Translations under genes and position numbers: made by a program
Source: Sphingomonas sp. PP-CE-1G-424
Lineage (GTDB): Bacteria > Pseudomonadota > Alphaproteobacteria > Sphingomonadales > Sphingomonadaceae
Direction: 5' to 3'
DNA length: 64,000 nucleotides
Assembly: GCF_004341085.1 (NCBI RefSeq)
Contig: NZ_SLXW01000003.1
Coordinates: 62,001 to 126,000, forward strand
The notes under the pieces: model-generated
What the model was told of the DNA's origin: nothing
What the model saw: the letters and a program-made list of their open reading frames with translations, nothing else
Database searches by the model: none
Part shown: in pieces, positions 51,945-61,609 of the stretch
Numbering within the stretch: position 1 is the stretch's first letter
Layout of the letters: each line of letters starts with the position of its first letter

Positions 51945-54251
51945 TCAGAAGTTGACTCGCAGCGTAGTCCCTGCGGCGCGCGGCGTACCCAATTGTCCGG
52001 CATAGGCGAATGGCGACGCACCAACGATCGCCGTCGTGCTCAGGTTCTGGAAATACTGTTTGTCGAACGCGTTGTTGATCCAGGCGGAGAGGTCGTAGCG
52101 TCCGTTGCCGAGCACCGCGCCGATCCGGAAATTGGCCAGCGCGTAAGCTTCAATGCGGCTATAGGGTCCGGCATCGGCGGTACCGAAAATGCTCGAGCGA
52201 TAGCTGATTTGCGCGAGCGCGTATGGGCGTGTGCCGTTTCCCAGATCGACATGGTAATCGACCGTGCCGTTGCCGATCCATCGGGGCGCCTGGAACAGCG
52301 GTCGGCCAGTCAGGTCGCAGACGCCGCTCACGCCGACAGGGCAGGGTGCGTTTGCGTAGCGCTTATAGACCGCGTCGTTGTACGATCCGTTGCCGCTGAG
52401 CGTCAGCGTATCGGTGACGCGAAGCGAGGCGTCGAACTCGACACCGCGAGACCGAACGTCGCCGACGTTTGCCAGATACGAGCGGTTGCCGTTCGTCGGG
52501 ACGATATTCGCCTGCAGGCCGGACAGGTCGGTCGAGAACGCGCTGAGATTGATCGTGACACGACGATCGAAGAACTGGCTCTTCAAACCGAGTTCCCAAT
52601 TCTTCACCTTCTCGGGCGACAGGACCAGCGGAGTCCCCGCGGACACCGCGGAGTTCAGGTTCAGGCCCGATCCCTTATACCCGGTCGAATACGAGGCATA
52701 GGCCAGCACGTCGTCGGCCAGCTTGTACGATGCGCTCGCGAGGTAGGAGACATTGTCGTCCTTTACGGAAACGTCGTAATGGAAGGGGATCGACGTCGCC
52801 GCATAAGGCGTGCCGACGATCGAGGTGTCCGACACCCCCGAGCGCTTGTCGCGCGTATAGCGGATGCCGCCCGTGACCGTCAGCCGCTCCGTGATATCGA
52901 AGTTCGCCTGGCCGAACGCGGCGACACTGTCGACGCTGGTATCGACATCGTCGAGATACTGCGATCCCGGCGCGATCACCACGGCTGCCGCAGCCGGATT
53001 GGCGAGGCGCAGATAGGTCGTGTAGAACGCGCTCGCATCGGTACCGAACTGGTTGAGGATGAAGTGATCCTTCAACCGCTGGTGAAACAGGTAGGCACCG
53101 ACCTGCCAGTTGAACCGCCCCGGCCGCGACGCGAGCCTGAATTCCTGTGAATATTGATCGTCCTTGGTCTGCGCGACGTTGACCTGGATGACGTCGAGCG
53201 GCGTGCCATCGCTGTCCTGCAAGGGATTGAAATGCCAATAGCGCCAGGCGGAAATCGATGTCGCGGTTGCAAAGCCGAGATCCCAGTCGACCTGCAGCGA
53301 CACCCCTTTCTGGTCGGTTTTCATGTTCTGCGGCGAATTGTTCTGCGTGAAGTCGAGACTGCGTTGCGGCACATAGCCAAGCGACGCGAGCGCGCGGAGC
53401 GTCCGGCTTGTCGTTGCGCTGAGTGATGCTGGCAGCACGAGCTTCGTGGCGCTGACGCAGCACGTATCGTCTTCCTGAGAATAATCACCCGACAGGCGGA
53501 TCGTCAGGTTGCTCGCCGGGGTGGCGAGCAACTGGACCCGGCCGCCGCTGCGCCCGACGCTGTTGGCATCGATCCCGGTCTTGATGTTGTCGAGTACGCC
53601 GTTGCGGTGGGTGTTGAACCCGGTGACGCGGAACGCGAGCAGGCCGTCGATAACCGGGCCGGTCACACTGATCCGCTCCTGATTGTAACCATAGGTGCCG
53701 AGCGAAACTTCCGCTGTGCCGCCGAACGTGAATTCGGGTTTGCGGGTCGTGATGTTGAGCACGCCGGCCGAGTTGTTGCGGCCGAACAACGTACCTTGCG
53801 GCCCTCGCAACACCTCGACGCGATCGACGTCGATCAGATCCGCCAACGCCATGCCGGGGCGCCCGAGATAAACGTTGTTGATATAGACGCCGACCGACGT
53901 ATCCAGCCCGTCGGAGGCCGAAGACACGCCGATCCCGCGGATGCCGATCGAGCTGTTGCGCGGGTTCGAGTTGAACGCTGTGAGGCTGGGCGTCTGAGAT
54001 TGGACATCGGTCAGCGTATAGCTGCCGGTGCGTTCGAGCGCGGCCCCGGTCAGCACCGATAACGCAATTGGAACGTCCTGCGCGCGTTCCGCCTGGCGAC
54101 GCGCCGTGACGAGGATGTCGTCCGTTGGTTCTGGCGGGGTCGCCGCCACGGCATCCTTTTTCGGTTCGTCCCGGGCGAACGCCGGTTGCGCCGCCATGAG
54201 CAACCCGATGGCCGACGACCGAAACACAATACGCCGAGAGGATGATGCCAT
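51945..54251 (-). CDS. TonB-dependent receptor beside the organosulfur operon
   Basis: An outer-membrane receptor, 768 residues from ATG 54251 (MASSSRRIVFRSS; the longer in-frame start at 54353 gives an implausible leader). Signal peptide to about residue 27, a short TonB box-like region (about 42-50, DDILVTARRQAERAQDVP), plug (about 50-165, ending near ITTRKPE), barrel to the C-terminal RVNF. It lacks the carboxypeptidase-like domain of the other receptor. It is divergent from the sulfur operon and probably imports its organosulfur substrate, which is inference. An IS remnant touches its 3' end. Confidence 0.87.
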   Translation of the reverse strand: MASSSRRIVFRSSAIGLLMAAQPAFARDEPKKDAVAATPPEPTDDILVTARRQAERAQDVPIALSVLTGAALERTGSYTLTDVQSQTPSLTAFNSNPRNSSIGIRGIGVSSASDGLDTSVGVYINNVYLGRPGMALADLIDVDRVEVLRGPQGTLFGRNNSAGVLNITTRKPEFTFGGTAEVSLGTYGYNQERISVTGPVIDGLLAFRVTGFNTHRNGVLDNIKTGIDANSVGRSGGRVQLLATPASNLTIRLSGDYSQEDDTCCVSATKLVLPASLSATTSRTLRALASLGYVPQRSLDFTQNNSPQNMKTDQKGVSLQVDWDLGFATATSISAWRYWHFNPLQDSDGTPLDVIQVNVAQTKDDQYSQEFRLASRPGRFNWQVGAYLFHQRLKDHFILNQFGTDASAFYTTYLRLANPAAAAVVIAPGSQYLDDVDTSVDSVAAFGQANFDITERLTVTGGIRYTRDKRSGVSDTSIVGTPYAATSIPFHYDVSVKDDNVSYLASASYKLADDVLAYASYSTGYKGSGLNLNSAVSAGTPLVLSPEKVKNWELGLKSQFFDRRVTINLSAFSTDLSGLQANIVPTNGNRSYLANVGDVRSRGVEFDASLRVTDTLTLSGNGSYNDAVYKRYANAPCPVGVSGVCDLTGRPLFQAPRWIGNGTVDYHVDLGNGTRPYALAQISYRSSIFGTADAGPYSRIEAYALANFRIGAVLGNGRYDLSAWINNAFDKQYFQNLSTTAIVGASPFAYAGQLGTPRAAGTTLRVNF

Positions 54252-54667
54252 TCTCGCTGCCCCAATTCTGTGAAATGACGATGTCGCCGGATGGCTTCGG
54301 GCGGGCCGGCCATGCGTCCCCGCCGTCCATCGATCGACACCCCAACGGTCCAATCTAATTCATATACCGTCAATGGGATTTGGCCCAATTTCGGAGCGGC
54401 CGCGGCATAGTTTTTCTACGAACAATGGCAGGCCGCTGGCCGCAGATGGCCGTTCGTTTGTGGATTGATCACTTCTTAGAAGTCGCAAGATGCGGGCCAT
54501 CCGAGTTTTAGAACCGGGTCCGTGCACACCAAAGAGACGCGAATTTTAATATCCCATCGGCGGAGTATGGATTCTACCGCCCAGCAAAGCTTTTCTACGT
54601 TCCTCGAAAGCAGCCCGAAGCGCACCCTTTGGACAGTTCACGAGCAATTGCGTCTCAGGAGGTGCCC
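54252..54667. other. Divergent promoter region
   Basis: Separates the TonB receptor from the aldo/keto reductase gene. It includes a weak partial copy of the dispersed repeat (about 54433-54464, TGGCCGTTCGTTTGTGG). No gene or clear operator is seen. Confidence 0.45.
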
Positions 54668-55627
54668 ATGCCCAATCTCGGAAAACTCGTCGTCAGCCGT
54701 CAGGGCTTTGGAGCGATGGGGCTGTCCAACACGTACGGTCAGGCGGACGATGCGGCCTCGACCGCCACGATCCACCGGGCGATCGACCTGGGCATCACGC
54801 TGTTCGATACCGCGACCGGCTACGGCGACGGCCATAACGAACGGCTGGTCGGCGAGGCGGTCCGGTCGCGCCGCGCCGACGTGGTTCTCGCCAGCAAGTT
54901 CGTCCATCGTCCGCAAGGTGGCGGTGCCGACGTCGAACCGGTGCATCCGCGCGATGCGGTCGAGGCCAGTCTCAAGCGGCTCGGCGTCGAGCGTATCGAT
55001 CTTTATTATCTGCACCGCGTCGACCCGCTGATCGCGATCGAGGAGTCGATCGGCGAACTCGGGCGACTTGTCGACGCGGGCAAGATCGGCGCGGTCGGCG
55101 TTTCCGAGGCGACCGCCGACGGCATCCGCCGCGCGCATGCGACATACCCGCTGACCGCGTTACAGAGCGAGTATTCGCTGTGGACGCGCGATGTCGAGGT
55201 CGAGATCCTGCCGACGGTCCGCGAACTCGGCATCGGTTTCGTCGCCTATAGTCCGCTCGGGCGCGGCTTCCTGGCCGGTGCCGAAGTGTCCGATCCCGCC
55301 GACCGGCGTCATCTGCATCCCCGGTTCCAGCCCGAGGCGGTCGCCGCAAACGCGCAACGCCGCACGACGATAGAACAGGTCGCCAAGCGGCTCGGTGCCA
55401 GCATCGCACAGGTCAGCCTGGCATGGGTGCTGTCGAAGGATGTCGTGCCGATCCCGGGTACGCGCCACGTCGAACACCTGGAATCGAACTGGGCCGCAAA
55501 CGGTCTGGTGCTCGATGACCAGTCGATCGACGCGCTCGAAGAGGCCTTCCCCCGGGGAGCGACCGCCGGCGCGCGCTATCCGGCGGAGAGCCTGAAGCTC
55601 GTGCCGCCAGAACCCGTCCCCGCCTGA
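54668..55627 (+). CDS. Aldo/keto reductase
   Basis: A 319-residue NADPH-dependent barrel reductase. The catalytic tetrad is Asp47 and Tyr52 (LFDTATGYG), Lys77 (ASKF) and His116 (YYLHRVD). The cofactor segment is VPIPGTRHVEHLESN near the C-terminus. ATG 54668 follows AGGAGGTG by 3-5 nt, an excellent Shine-Dalgarno. First gene of the operon that continues with TauD-like and SsuACB genes 47 bp downstream. It may reduce the aldehyde left after sulfonate cleavage (inference). Confidence 0.9.
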   Translation: MPNLGKLVVSRQGFGAMGLSNTYGQADDAASTATIHRAIDLGITLFDTATGYGDGHNERLVGEAVRSRRADVVLASKFVHRPQGGGADVEPVHPRDAVEASLKRLGVERIDLYYLHRVDPLIAIEESIGELGRLVDAGKIGAVGVSEATADGIRRAHATYPLTALQSEYSLWTRDVEVEILPTVRELGIGFVAYSPLGRGFLAGAEVSDPADRRHLHPRFQPEAVAANAQRRTTIEQVAKRLGASIAQVSLAWVLSKDVVPIPGTRHVEHLESNWAANGLVLDDQSIDALEEAFPRGATAGARYPAESLKLVPPEPVPA

Positions 55628-55674
55628 GCCGCCGGGCTGATCCACAAGCTCGGTTTAATCGATTGGAGAGTCTC

Positions 55675-56652
55675 ATGAGCAACGTAGCTGCGCTTCGCCC
55701 CGAACAAGCCGTCGATCGCTTCGGTTACCGCCACATCGGCGTCACGCCCGTGACGCCGACGATCGGCGCGGAGATTTCGGGCGTCGACCTTCGCCAGCCG
55801 ATCAATGCCGATGTCGCGGCCGATATCCAGAAGGCGTTGCACGACTGGCGGGTCGTGTTCTTCCGCGATCAGGACATCGACAACGACCAGTTAAAGGCGT
55901 TCGGCCGCGCATTCGGGCCGCTGACGCCGGCGCATCCGATCTCGGAAGGGCTGGAGGATCATCCGGAGATCTGGGAACGCAGCGTCGAGGAATATCGCGC
56001 ACGGCGCAATCGCAACGATGTGGCTCCGCCAGGCCGCGAACCGCCGCGGGACTATAAGGGTTGGCATATCGACATCACCTTCGTCGCCAATCCAAACCGG
56101 TATTCGATCCTGCAAGGCGTCGAGATACCCCCGTTCGGCGGCGATACATTGTTCACCAATCTGGTCGCCGCCTATGAAGGCTTGTCCGCACCGATCCGCA
56201 CGCTGATCGACGGACTTCAGGCCGTACACCGGACCAGCGGCTATGATGGCGCCGATGCCAAGCCGCGGCGCGACGGACGATCCGCCGGGCCCTTTGCCGC
56301 GCTGCACCCGCTCGTCCGCGTTCACCCGGAAACCGGCGAAACGCTGCTGTTCCTCAATCCGGGGACGATCAGCCATATCGTCGGACTGAAGGAACCCGAG
56401 AGCAAGGCGCTGCTCGACCTGTTGTTCTACGAGGCGACGCGGCCCGAATATCAGGTACGGTTCCACTGGAAACCGAAGTCGCTGGTGGTGTGGGACAACC
56501 AAGCCGTCGCACATGCTGGACCGATCGATTATTCGCACTTCGATCTGCCACGGGCGGTTCGACGGATCACGGTCGCCGGCGATCTGACGCGCGGGCCGGA
56601 CGGGTTCGTGTCGCAGCCGCTGGAAGGCGAACTGTTCAACGTGCTCGGCTGA
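55675..56652 (+). CDS. TauD/TfdA-family Fe(II)/2-oxoglutarate dioxygenase
   Basis: Oxygenates an organosulfur (or alkyl sulfate) substrate using iron and 2-oxoglutarate. 325 residues. Iron ligands: His131-x-Asp133 (WHIDITF) and a distal His near 280 (AVAHAGP); the 2-oxoglutarate Arg is in RAVRRITVAGD. ATG 55675 follows GGAGAG. The stop overlaps the SsuA-like start (TGATG). The family includes taurine dioxygenase and alkylsulfatase AtsK; the neighbourhood supports sulfur scavenging, but taurine itself is not proven. Confidence 0.88.
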   Translation: MSNVAALRPEQAVDRFGYRHIGVTPVTPTIGAEISGVDLRQPINADVAADIQKALHDWRVVFFRDQDIDNDQLKAFGRAFGPLTPAHPISEGLEDHPEIWERSVEEYRARRNRNDVAPPGREPPRDYKGWHIDITFVANPNRYSILQGVEIPPFGGDTLFTNLVAAYEGLSAPIRTLIDGLQAVHRTSGYDGADAKPRRDGRSAGPFAALHPLVRVHPETGETLLFLNPGTISHIVGLKEPESKALLDLLFYEATRPEYQVRFHWKPKSLVVWDNQAVAHAGPIDYSHFDLPRAVRRITVAGDLTRGPDGFVSQPLEGELFNVLG

Positions 56653-57755
56653 TGCCGCGCGCGGCCAGAAGCAAGCCCTGGGGCTTTATCGCGCTGGCCG
56701 CGTTCGTCGCGGTCACGATCGCGTTGCTGTTCGCGTTTGCCCCCAATCGCCGATCGGCAGCCGTGGCAGGAGGATTGCCTGAAACCGCGCCGCTGCCGGA
56801 CTCGGTGACGAAGGGCACCGTGCTGGTGGTCGGCGATCCCGTGACGCAGTGGGTGTTCGAGCATCTAGGGTGGGAGGACAAGCTCCCCTTCACGCTGAAA
56901 TGGGCGCAGATCACCGGCGGTCCCGATGTGACCGAGGCATTCCACGCAAAGGCGCTGGATGTCGGGCTTGGTGCGAACGTGCCACCGCTTCACGCCACCT
57001 GGGTAGGGCTGCCGGTCAGGATCGTGGCGTTCCGCGAGCGTCGCGATCCTGCGCGGCACCCGGCTTTCGTCCTCGCCATCGCACCGAAGGCCAGGATCCG
57101 CAGCCTTGCCGACCTGCGCGGTAAAAGGATCGCGTTCAGTCCCAGCCAGGTGCAAGGCCAGATCGTTCTGCAGACGCTCAAGGCGCTCGGGTTGACCAAG
57201 GCCGATGTCACGTTGGTCGAACTGCCGTCGAGCATCGGCGGCGACGTCTACACCAGCGCGCTTGCGAGCAATCTGGTCGACGTCGCACCGATCGGCAGCG
57301 GGATCGTCGCCGATCGCTATCTCCGCAAATTCGCGCGGGACGGGGCCAGGACACTGCCGCATCCGGATTTTCGGGACGATGCCGTGCTGGCCTATGTACC
57401 GCTGGATAGCCTGCGTGATCCCGGAAAGGCGGCTGCGCTGAAGCGTTTCGTCTATTGGTGGGGGCGTGCGCAGGCGTGGCAGCAGGCGCATCCCGATGCA
57501 CTCGCCCGCGGCTATTACGTCGCACAACAAGGGCTTTCGCTCGCCGATGCGAAGCTCATCCTCGCGGCGCAGGGGGAGGTCGTGATCCCCGGCCGCTGGG
57601 CCGAACCGATCGCGTATCAGCAGGGTGCGATCGACCTGCTGGCGCCGCAGATGGGCAAGCCCCGCTTCGATGCGCGGGCATTGTTCGATCCCCGCTTCGA
57701 AACCATCGCGGCAGACGGCTTTGCCGCCGAAGCCGCTGCCTCCTCCGGCCCATAG
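56652..57755 (+). CDS. ABC sulfonate-type substrate-binding protein
   Basis: 367 residues. A single N-terminal hydrophobic segment (about 10-28, WGFIALAAFVAVTIALLFAFA) serves as signal or anchor. The body is the SsuA/NrtA/TauA-type two-lobe fold (VLVVGDPVTQWVFEHLGWE, ALDVGLGANVPPLHATWVG, IRSLADLRGKRIAFSPSQVQGQ). ATG overlaps the TauD stop. With the permease and ATPase next to it, it delivers an aliphatic sulfonate or sulfate ester to the inner membrane. The retained N-terminal helix may make it membrane-tethered. Confidence 0.85.
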   Translation: MPRAARSKPWGFIALAAFVAVTIALLFAFAPNRRSAAVAGGLPETAPLPDSVTKGTVLVVGDPVTQWVFEHLGWEDKLPFTLKWAQITGGPDVTEAFHAKALDVGLGANVPPLHATWVGLPVRIVAFRERRDPARHPAFVLAIAPKARIRSLADLRGKRIAFSPSQVQGQIVLQTLKALGLTKADVTLVELPSSIGGDVYTSALASNLVDVAPIGSGIVADRYLRKFARDGARTLPHPDFRDDAVLAYVPLDSLRDPGKAAALKRFVYWWGRAQAWQQAHPDALARGYYVAQQGLSLADAKLILAAQGEVVIPGRWAEPIAYQQGAIDLLAPQMGKPRFDARALFDPRFETIAADGFAAEAAASSGP

Positions 57756-57763
57756 GAGTCGTC

Positions 57764-58666
57764 ATGAACGCACCCTTTCCCCATGCTGCAATGACCACCG
57801 CGTATCTCGGCACCGTTGCTTCCGTATCGACCTTCAAGCTGGATGCCGTCGACGATACCGCGGCGGCGGCGCGCGATCGTCGCGAGCGTACCCGCCGCCT
57901 GGGGCTCGATACGCCGCGCGCCTGGGGGTGGCTGCTCGGGCCGCTGCTCCTGCTGCTATACTGGTCGGTCTTCTCGATCACCGGTTTTCTCGACACCCGC
58001 ATCCTGCCCGCGCCGTGGACGGCGCTCACGGCGGGCATCGAACTCGTGCGCGACGGTCGGCTGCAGACCAATTTGGCTGTGTCGGCATGGCGCGCGGCTC
58101 AAGGACTGGCGTTCGGCACGGTCGTTGGCGTTGTGTTGGCCCTCGTCTCGGGTCTCAGCTTGCTGGGCGGGTATGTCATCGACGGTCTGGTTCAGCTCAA
58201 GCGCGGCATTCCCGTCCTCGCGCTGATCCCGTTCATGATCCTGTGGTTCGGCGTCGGCGAGGCGATGAAGGTCACCGTGATCGCCGTCACCGTGTTCGCG
58301 CCGATCTACATCCATACGCACAGCGCCTTGCGCGCGATCGATCTGAAACAGGTGGAACTCGCCGAAACGCTCGGGCTTCGGCGGTCGACGTTCATCCGGC
58401 ACGTCGTCCTCCCGGGCGCGCTGCCCGGCATGCTGCTGGGGCTTCGGTTCGGCGTCACCGCGGCATGGCTTGCGCTCGTCGTCGTCGAGCAACTCAACGC
58501 GACCAGCGGCATCGGCTACATGATCACGCTGGCCCGCAATTACGCGCAGACCGACGTGATGCTGGTCGGCCTCGTCGTCTACGCGATCCTGGGATTGGGA
58601 TCGGATGCCGTGGTGCGCGTGATCCAGCGCCGCGCATTGACCTGGCGCCGGACGCTCGGCGCATGA
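57764..58666 (+). CDS. ssuC: ABC sulfonate permease (SsuC-like)
   Basis: A 300-residue inner-membrane protein with about six helices. An N-terminal cytoplasmic segment (1-50) is longer than usual. The EAA loop is VELAETLGLRRSTFIRHVVLPGALPGML, which docks to the ATPase. ATG 57764 follows AGGAG. The stop overlaps ssuB (ATGA). Assignment to the sulfonate group rests on family pattern and the operon with SsuA- and SsuB-like genes. Confidence 0.88.
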   Translation: MNAPFPHAAMTTAYLGTVASVSTFKLDAVDDTAAAARDRRERTRRLGLDTPRAWGWLLGPLLLLLYWSVFSITGFLDTRILPAPWTALTAGIELVRDGRLQTNLAVSAWRAAQGLAFGTVVGVVLALVSGLSLLGGYVIDGLVQLKRGIPVLALIPFMILWFGVGEAMKVTVIAVTVFAPIYIHTHSALRAIDLKQVELAETLGLRRSTFIRHVVLPGALPGMLLGLRFGVTAAWLALVVVEQLNATSGIGYMITLARNYAQTDVMLVGLVVYAILGLGSDAVVRVIQRRALTWRRTLGA

Positions 58667-59403
58667 GCGTCGTGCGAATCCGCAACCTGACGCGCCGCTT
58701 CACGCAGAAGGGTGTGCTCGACGGCGTCGATCTCGATATCGCGCGCGGTGAATTCGTCGCGCTGCTCGGGCGCAGCGGTTCGGGCAAGAGCACGCTGCTG
58801 CGCGCGCTTGCCGGTCTCGACCACGAGGCGAATGGTGCGGGCGAGATCGTCGTTCCGGATCGTCTGTCGGTCGTGTTCCAGGATGCGCGGCTGCTGCTGT
58901 GGAAGCGGGTGCTAGACAACGTCGTGCTCGGTCTCGACGGCAAGGACTCACGGGACAGGGGACGCGAGGCGCTTGCCGAAGTCGAGCTGACGGGGCGGGA
59001 ACGATCCTGGCCCTATGAATTATCCGGCGGCGAACAGCAGCGCGTTGCACTTGCGCGATCGCTGGTCCGGCGTCCCGAACTTCTGTTGGCCGACGAACCG
59101 TTCGGTGCGCTCGATGCGCTGACCCGCATCCGGATGCACGTCCTGTTGCGGCGGCTGTCGGCGGCGCACAACCCCGCCGTGCTGCTTGTCACGCACGACG
59201 TCGACGAGGCGATCGAACTCGCCGACAGGGTCGTGGTGCTCGACGCGGGGCGCATCGTGGCGGACATCCGCGTCGCATTGCCGACCGATACCGCGGCCCG
59301 GCGCGACCGGTTCGCCACGCTCCAGCACGACCTGCTCGCGCTGCTTGGCGTCGAGACCGATGGTCTTACCCAATATTCCACCCGGCAAAGGATGAGCGCA
59401 TGA
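58663..59403 (+). CDS. ssuB: ABC sulfonate transport ATPase (SsuB-like)
   Basis: 246 residues with all ABC motifs: Walker A GRSGSGKST, Q-loop VFQDARLL, signature LSGGEQQR, Walker B LLLADEP and switch His in VTHD. Start and stop overlap neighbours by ATGA. Drives import through SsuC. Confidence 0.93.
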   Translation: MSVVRIRNLTRRFTQKGVLDGVDLDIARGEFVALLGRSGSGKSTLLRALAGLDHEANGAGEIVVPDRLSVVFQDARLLLWKRVLDNVVLGLDGKDSRDRGREALAEVELTGRERSWPYELSGGEQQRVALARSLVRRPELLLADEPFGALDALTRIRMHVLLRRLSAAHNPAVLLVTHDVDEAIELADRVVVLDAGRIVADIRVALPTDTAARRDRFATLQHDLLALLGVETDGLTQYSTRQRMSA

Positions 59404-60785
59404 GCAATCACGATCGCAAGCTACGTCTCGGCGCGTTCCTCCAGGCGACGGGCCATCACGTCTCGGCATGGCTCCACCCCGATGCGCAGGCTGATGCGGG
59501 CCACAATCTGGAGCACTATAAACAGGTCGTGCAGACCGCCGAGCGCGGCAAGTTCGACATGGTCTTCGTCGCCGACAGTCCGGGCGGCTATGCGGACTTC
59601 ACCGACGAGGCCACCTTCAAACAGAATGCCAAGGCCGCGCATTTCGAGCCGATCACGCTTTGGTCGGCGCTGTCGCAGGTCACCGAGCGGATCGGGTTCG
59701 TCGCGACATCGACCACCACGTACGAGGATCCGTACACGACGGCACGCAAGTTCGCGTCGCTCGACTGGATTTCGGGCGGCCGGGCGGGGTGGAACGTCGT
59801 CACCACCGGCGCTGACGTCTCGGCCAATTTCAGCAAGCCGGCGCACCTCGAACACGCCCGCCGCTACGACCGTGCCGAAGAATATATCGATGTCGTGAAG
59901 GGGCTGTGGGACAGCTATGACGACGACGCGTTCGTCCGCGACCGCGATGCCGGCGTGTACCTCGACACCGACAAATTCCACCTGCTCGCGCATGAAGGCG
60001 AGCATTTTCAGGTCCGCGGGCCGCTGAACATCGCACGCTCGCCGCAAGGCTATCCTGTCATCGTCCAGGCGGGGGCATCCGAACCGGGTCGCGAACTTGC
60101 GGCCCGGACCGCCGAAGTGATCTTTACCGCCAATCTGATCCTGGGCGACGCGCAGGCGTTCTATGCCGACATCAAGGCGCGCCTGCCGCGATATGGGCGG
60201 CGGGCGGAGGATCTGCTGGTCATGCCGGGGATATTCCCGGTCCTCGGCGGCACCGAAGCCGAAGCCGCGACGCGCTACGAGGCGTTGCAGTCGCTCGTTC
60301 ATCCGTCGATCGCGTGGGGCATATTGCGCCGCCATTATCAGGGGATCGACCTGTCGGGCTATGCGCTCGACGATATCGCACCGGCGCTGCCGAACGATAC
60401 CAACGGCAGCAAGAGCCGGCTGAAACTCGTGTCCGACCTGATCGAACGCGACCGACCGACGCTCCGGCAGCTATACCGGCAGGTTTCGACGGCGCGCGGG
60501 CACCTCACCAGCGTCGGCACACCCGAGCAGATCGCCGACGTCATCCAGACATGGTTCGAGCAGGGCGCGGCGGACGGGTTCAACATCATGCCGCCGATCC
60601 TGCCGACGGGCCTCACCGATTTCGTCGATCAGGTCGTGCCGATCCTGCAGCGCCGCGGGTTGTTTCGCGCGGAGTATGAAGGGCGGACGTTACGCGAGAA
60701 TCTTGGTCTGCAGCGTCCGGAGAATGGCTCGAAGTCGCGCGCGCGGACCGCGGTACCGCCCGAGCCGATCGGCGCACACGCATGA
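59400..60785 (+). CDS. Luciferase-like FMN monooxygenase (NtaA/SoxA type)
   Basis: A 461-residue LLM-class flavin monooxygenase needing reduced FMN. The start LRLGAFLQATGHHVSAW and the segments DMVFVADSPGG, GGRAGWNVVTT and EGEHFQVRGPLN place it with the NtaA/SnaA/SoxA/DszA group rather than the shorter SsuD alkanesulfonate monooxygenases (about 380). It probably breaks a C-S or C-N bond in an imported compound. It is coupled to ssuB and to the nitroreductase by ATGA overlaps. Confidence 0.88.
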   Translation: MSNHDRKLRLGAFLQATGHHVSAWLHPDAQADAGHNLEHYKQVVQTAERGKFDMVFVADSPGGYADFTDEATFKQNAKAAHFEPITLWSALSQVTERIGFVATSTTTYEDPYTTARKFASLDWISGGRAGWNVVTTGADVSANFSKPAHLEHARRYDRAEEYIDVVKGLWDSYDDDAFVRDRDAGVYLDTDKFHLLAHEGEHFQVRGPLNIARSPQGYPVIVQAGASEPGRELAARTAEVIFTANLILGDAQAFYADIKARLPRYGRRAEDLLVMPGIFPVLGGTEAEAATRYEALQSLVHPSIAWGILRRHYQGIDLSGYALDDIAPALPNDTNGSKSRLKLVSDLIERDRPTLRQLYRQVSTARGHLTSVGTPEQIADVIQTWFEQGAADGFNIMPPILPTGLTDFVDQVVPILQRRGLFRAEYEGRTLRENLGLQRPENGSKSRARTAVPPEPIGAHA

Positions 60786-61600
60786 GCTTGAACGAAGCGT
60801 TCCGCACCCGGTATCGCGACGAGGATGCCCCGGTGGCGATCGCGGACAACGCAACGCTCCGGACGCTGCTCGATCATCGGTCCGTCCGCGCATATCTGCC
60901 CGAGCCACTTGATCCGGGTGTCATCGAGACGTTGGTCGCAGCGGCGCAGTCGGCACCGTCATCCTCCAACCTTCAGGTCTGGAGCGTCGTCGCGGTCCAG
61001 CATCCCGCCCGCAAGGCACGCCTTGCGGCTCTGGCGGGCAATCAGCAGCATATCGTCGATGCGCCGTTGCTGCTGGTCTGGTTGATCGATTTCGACCGAC
61101 TGACGCAGATCGGGCGAGCGCGGGGCACGCAGCCGCAAGCGCTCGACTATCTGGAAAGCTTCGTGCTCGGAACGGTCGACACCGCGCTCGCCGCGCAGAA
61201 TGCCGTGGTGGCACTGGAATCGCTCGGACTGGGCTCGGTTTACATCGGCGGTATTCGCAACCAGCCGTCGGCGGTTGCCGCGGAGCTCGACCTGCCACCG
61301 CGGGTCTTTCCCCTGTTCGGCCTCGTCGTCGGCAAGCCCGATCCGTTGCGTACCGCCGCGGTCAAACCAAGACTGCCGCAAGCCTCGGTCCTATTTCACG
61401 AGACGTATCAGTGGACATCGCGGCAGGACGAAGCGGCGGCAGCGTATAATATCGCGCTGCGTGCGTTCCAGCGCGATCAGGGCATGCCGGAACGCGACTG
61501 GACCGATCTCGCGGGAGACCGAACGCGTGGCGCAGACGCGATGGCAGGGCGTCATATCCTGCGGGGCGTGCTTCGCGGTCTGGGGTTCGCGTTACGCTGA
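60782..61600 (+). CDS. Nitroreductase-family flavin reductase
   Basis: 272 residues of the NfsA/Frp group: RSVRAYLPEPLDP near the start, SAPSSSNLQVWSV (FMN binding), IGGIRNQP and LFGLVVGKP. The natural role is an FMN reductase feeding the neighbouring luciferase-like monooxygenase, replacing SsuE; this is inference from gene order. ATG overlaps the previous stop (ATGA). Last gene of the operon. Confidence 0.87.
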   Translation: MSLNEAFRTRYRDEDAPVAIADNATLRTLLDHRSVRAYLPEPLDPGVIETLVAAAQSAPSSSNLQVWSVVAVQHPARKARLAALAGNQQHIVDAPLLLVWLIDFDRLTQIGRARGTQPQALDYLESFVLGTVDTALAAQNAVVALESLGLGSVYIGGIRNQPSAVAAELDLPPRVFPLFGLVVGKPDPLRTAAVKPRLPQASVLFHETYQWTSRQDEAAAAYNIALRAFQRDQGMPERDWTDLAGDRTRGADAMAGRHILRGVLRGLGFALR

Positions 61601-61609
61601 CATCCGCCC

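Noticed and set aside
59400..60785. Calling the luciferase-like enzyme SsuD
   Set aside because: It is about 80 residues longer and patterned on NtaA/SoxA/DszA; operon context alone does not justify the SsuD name.
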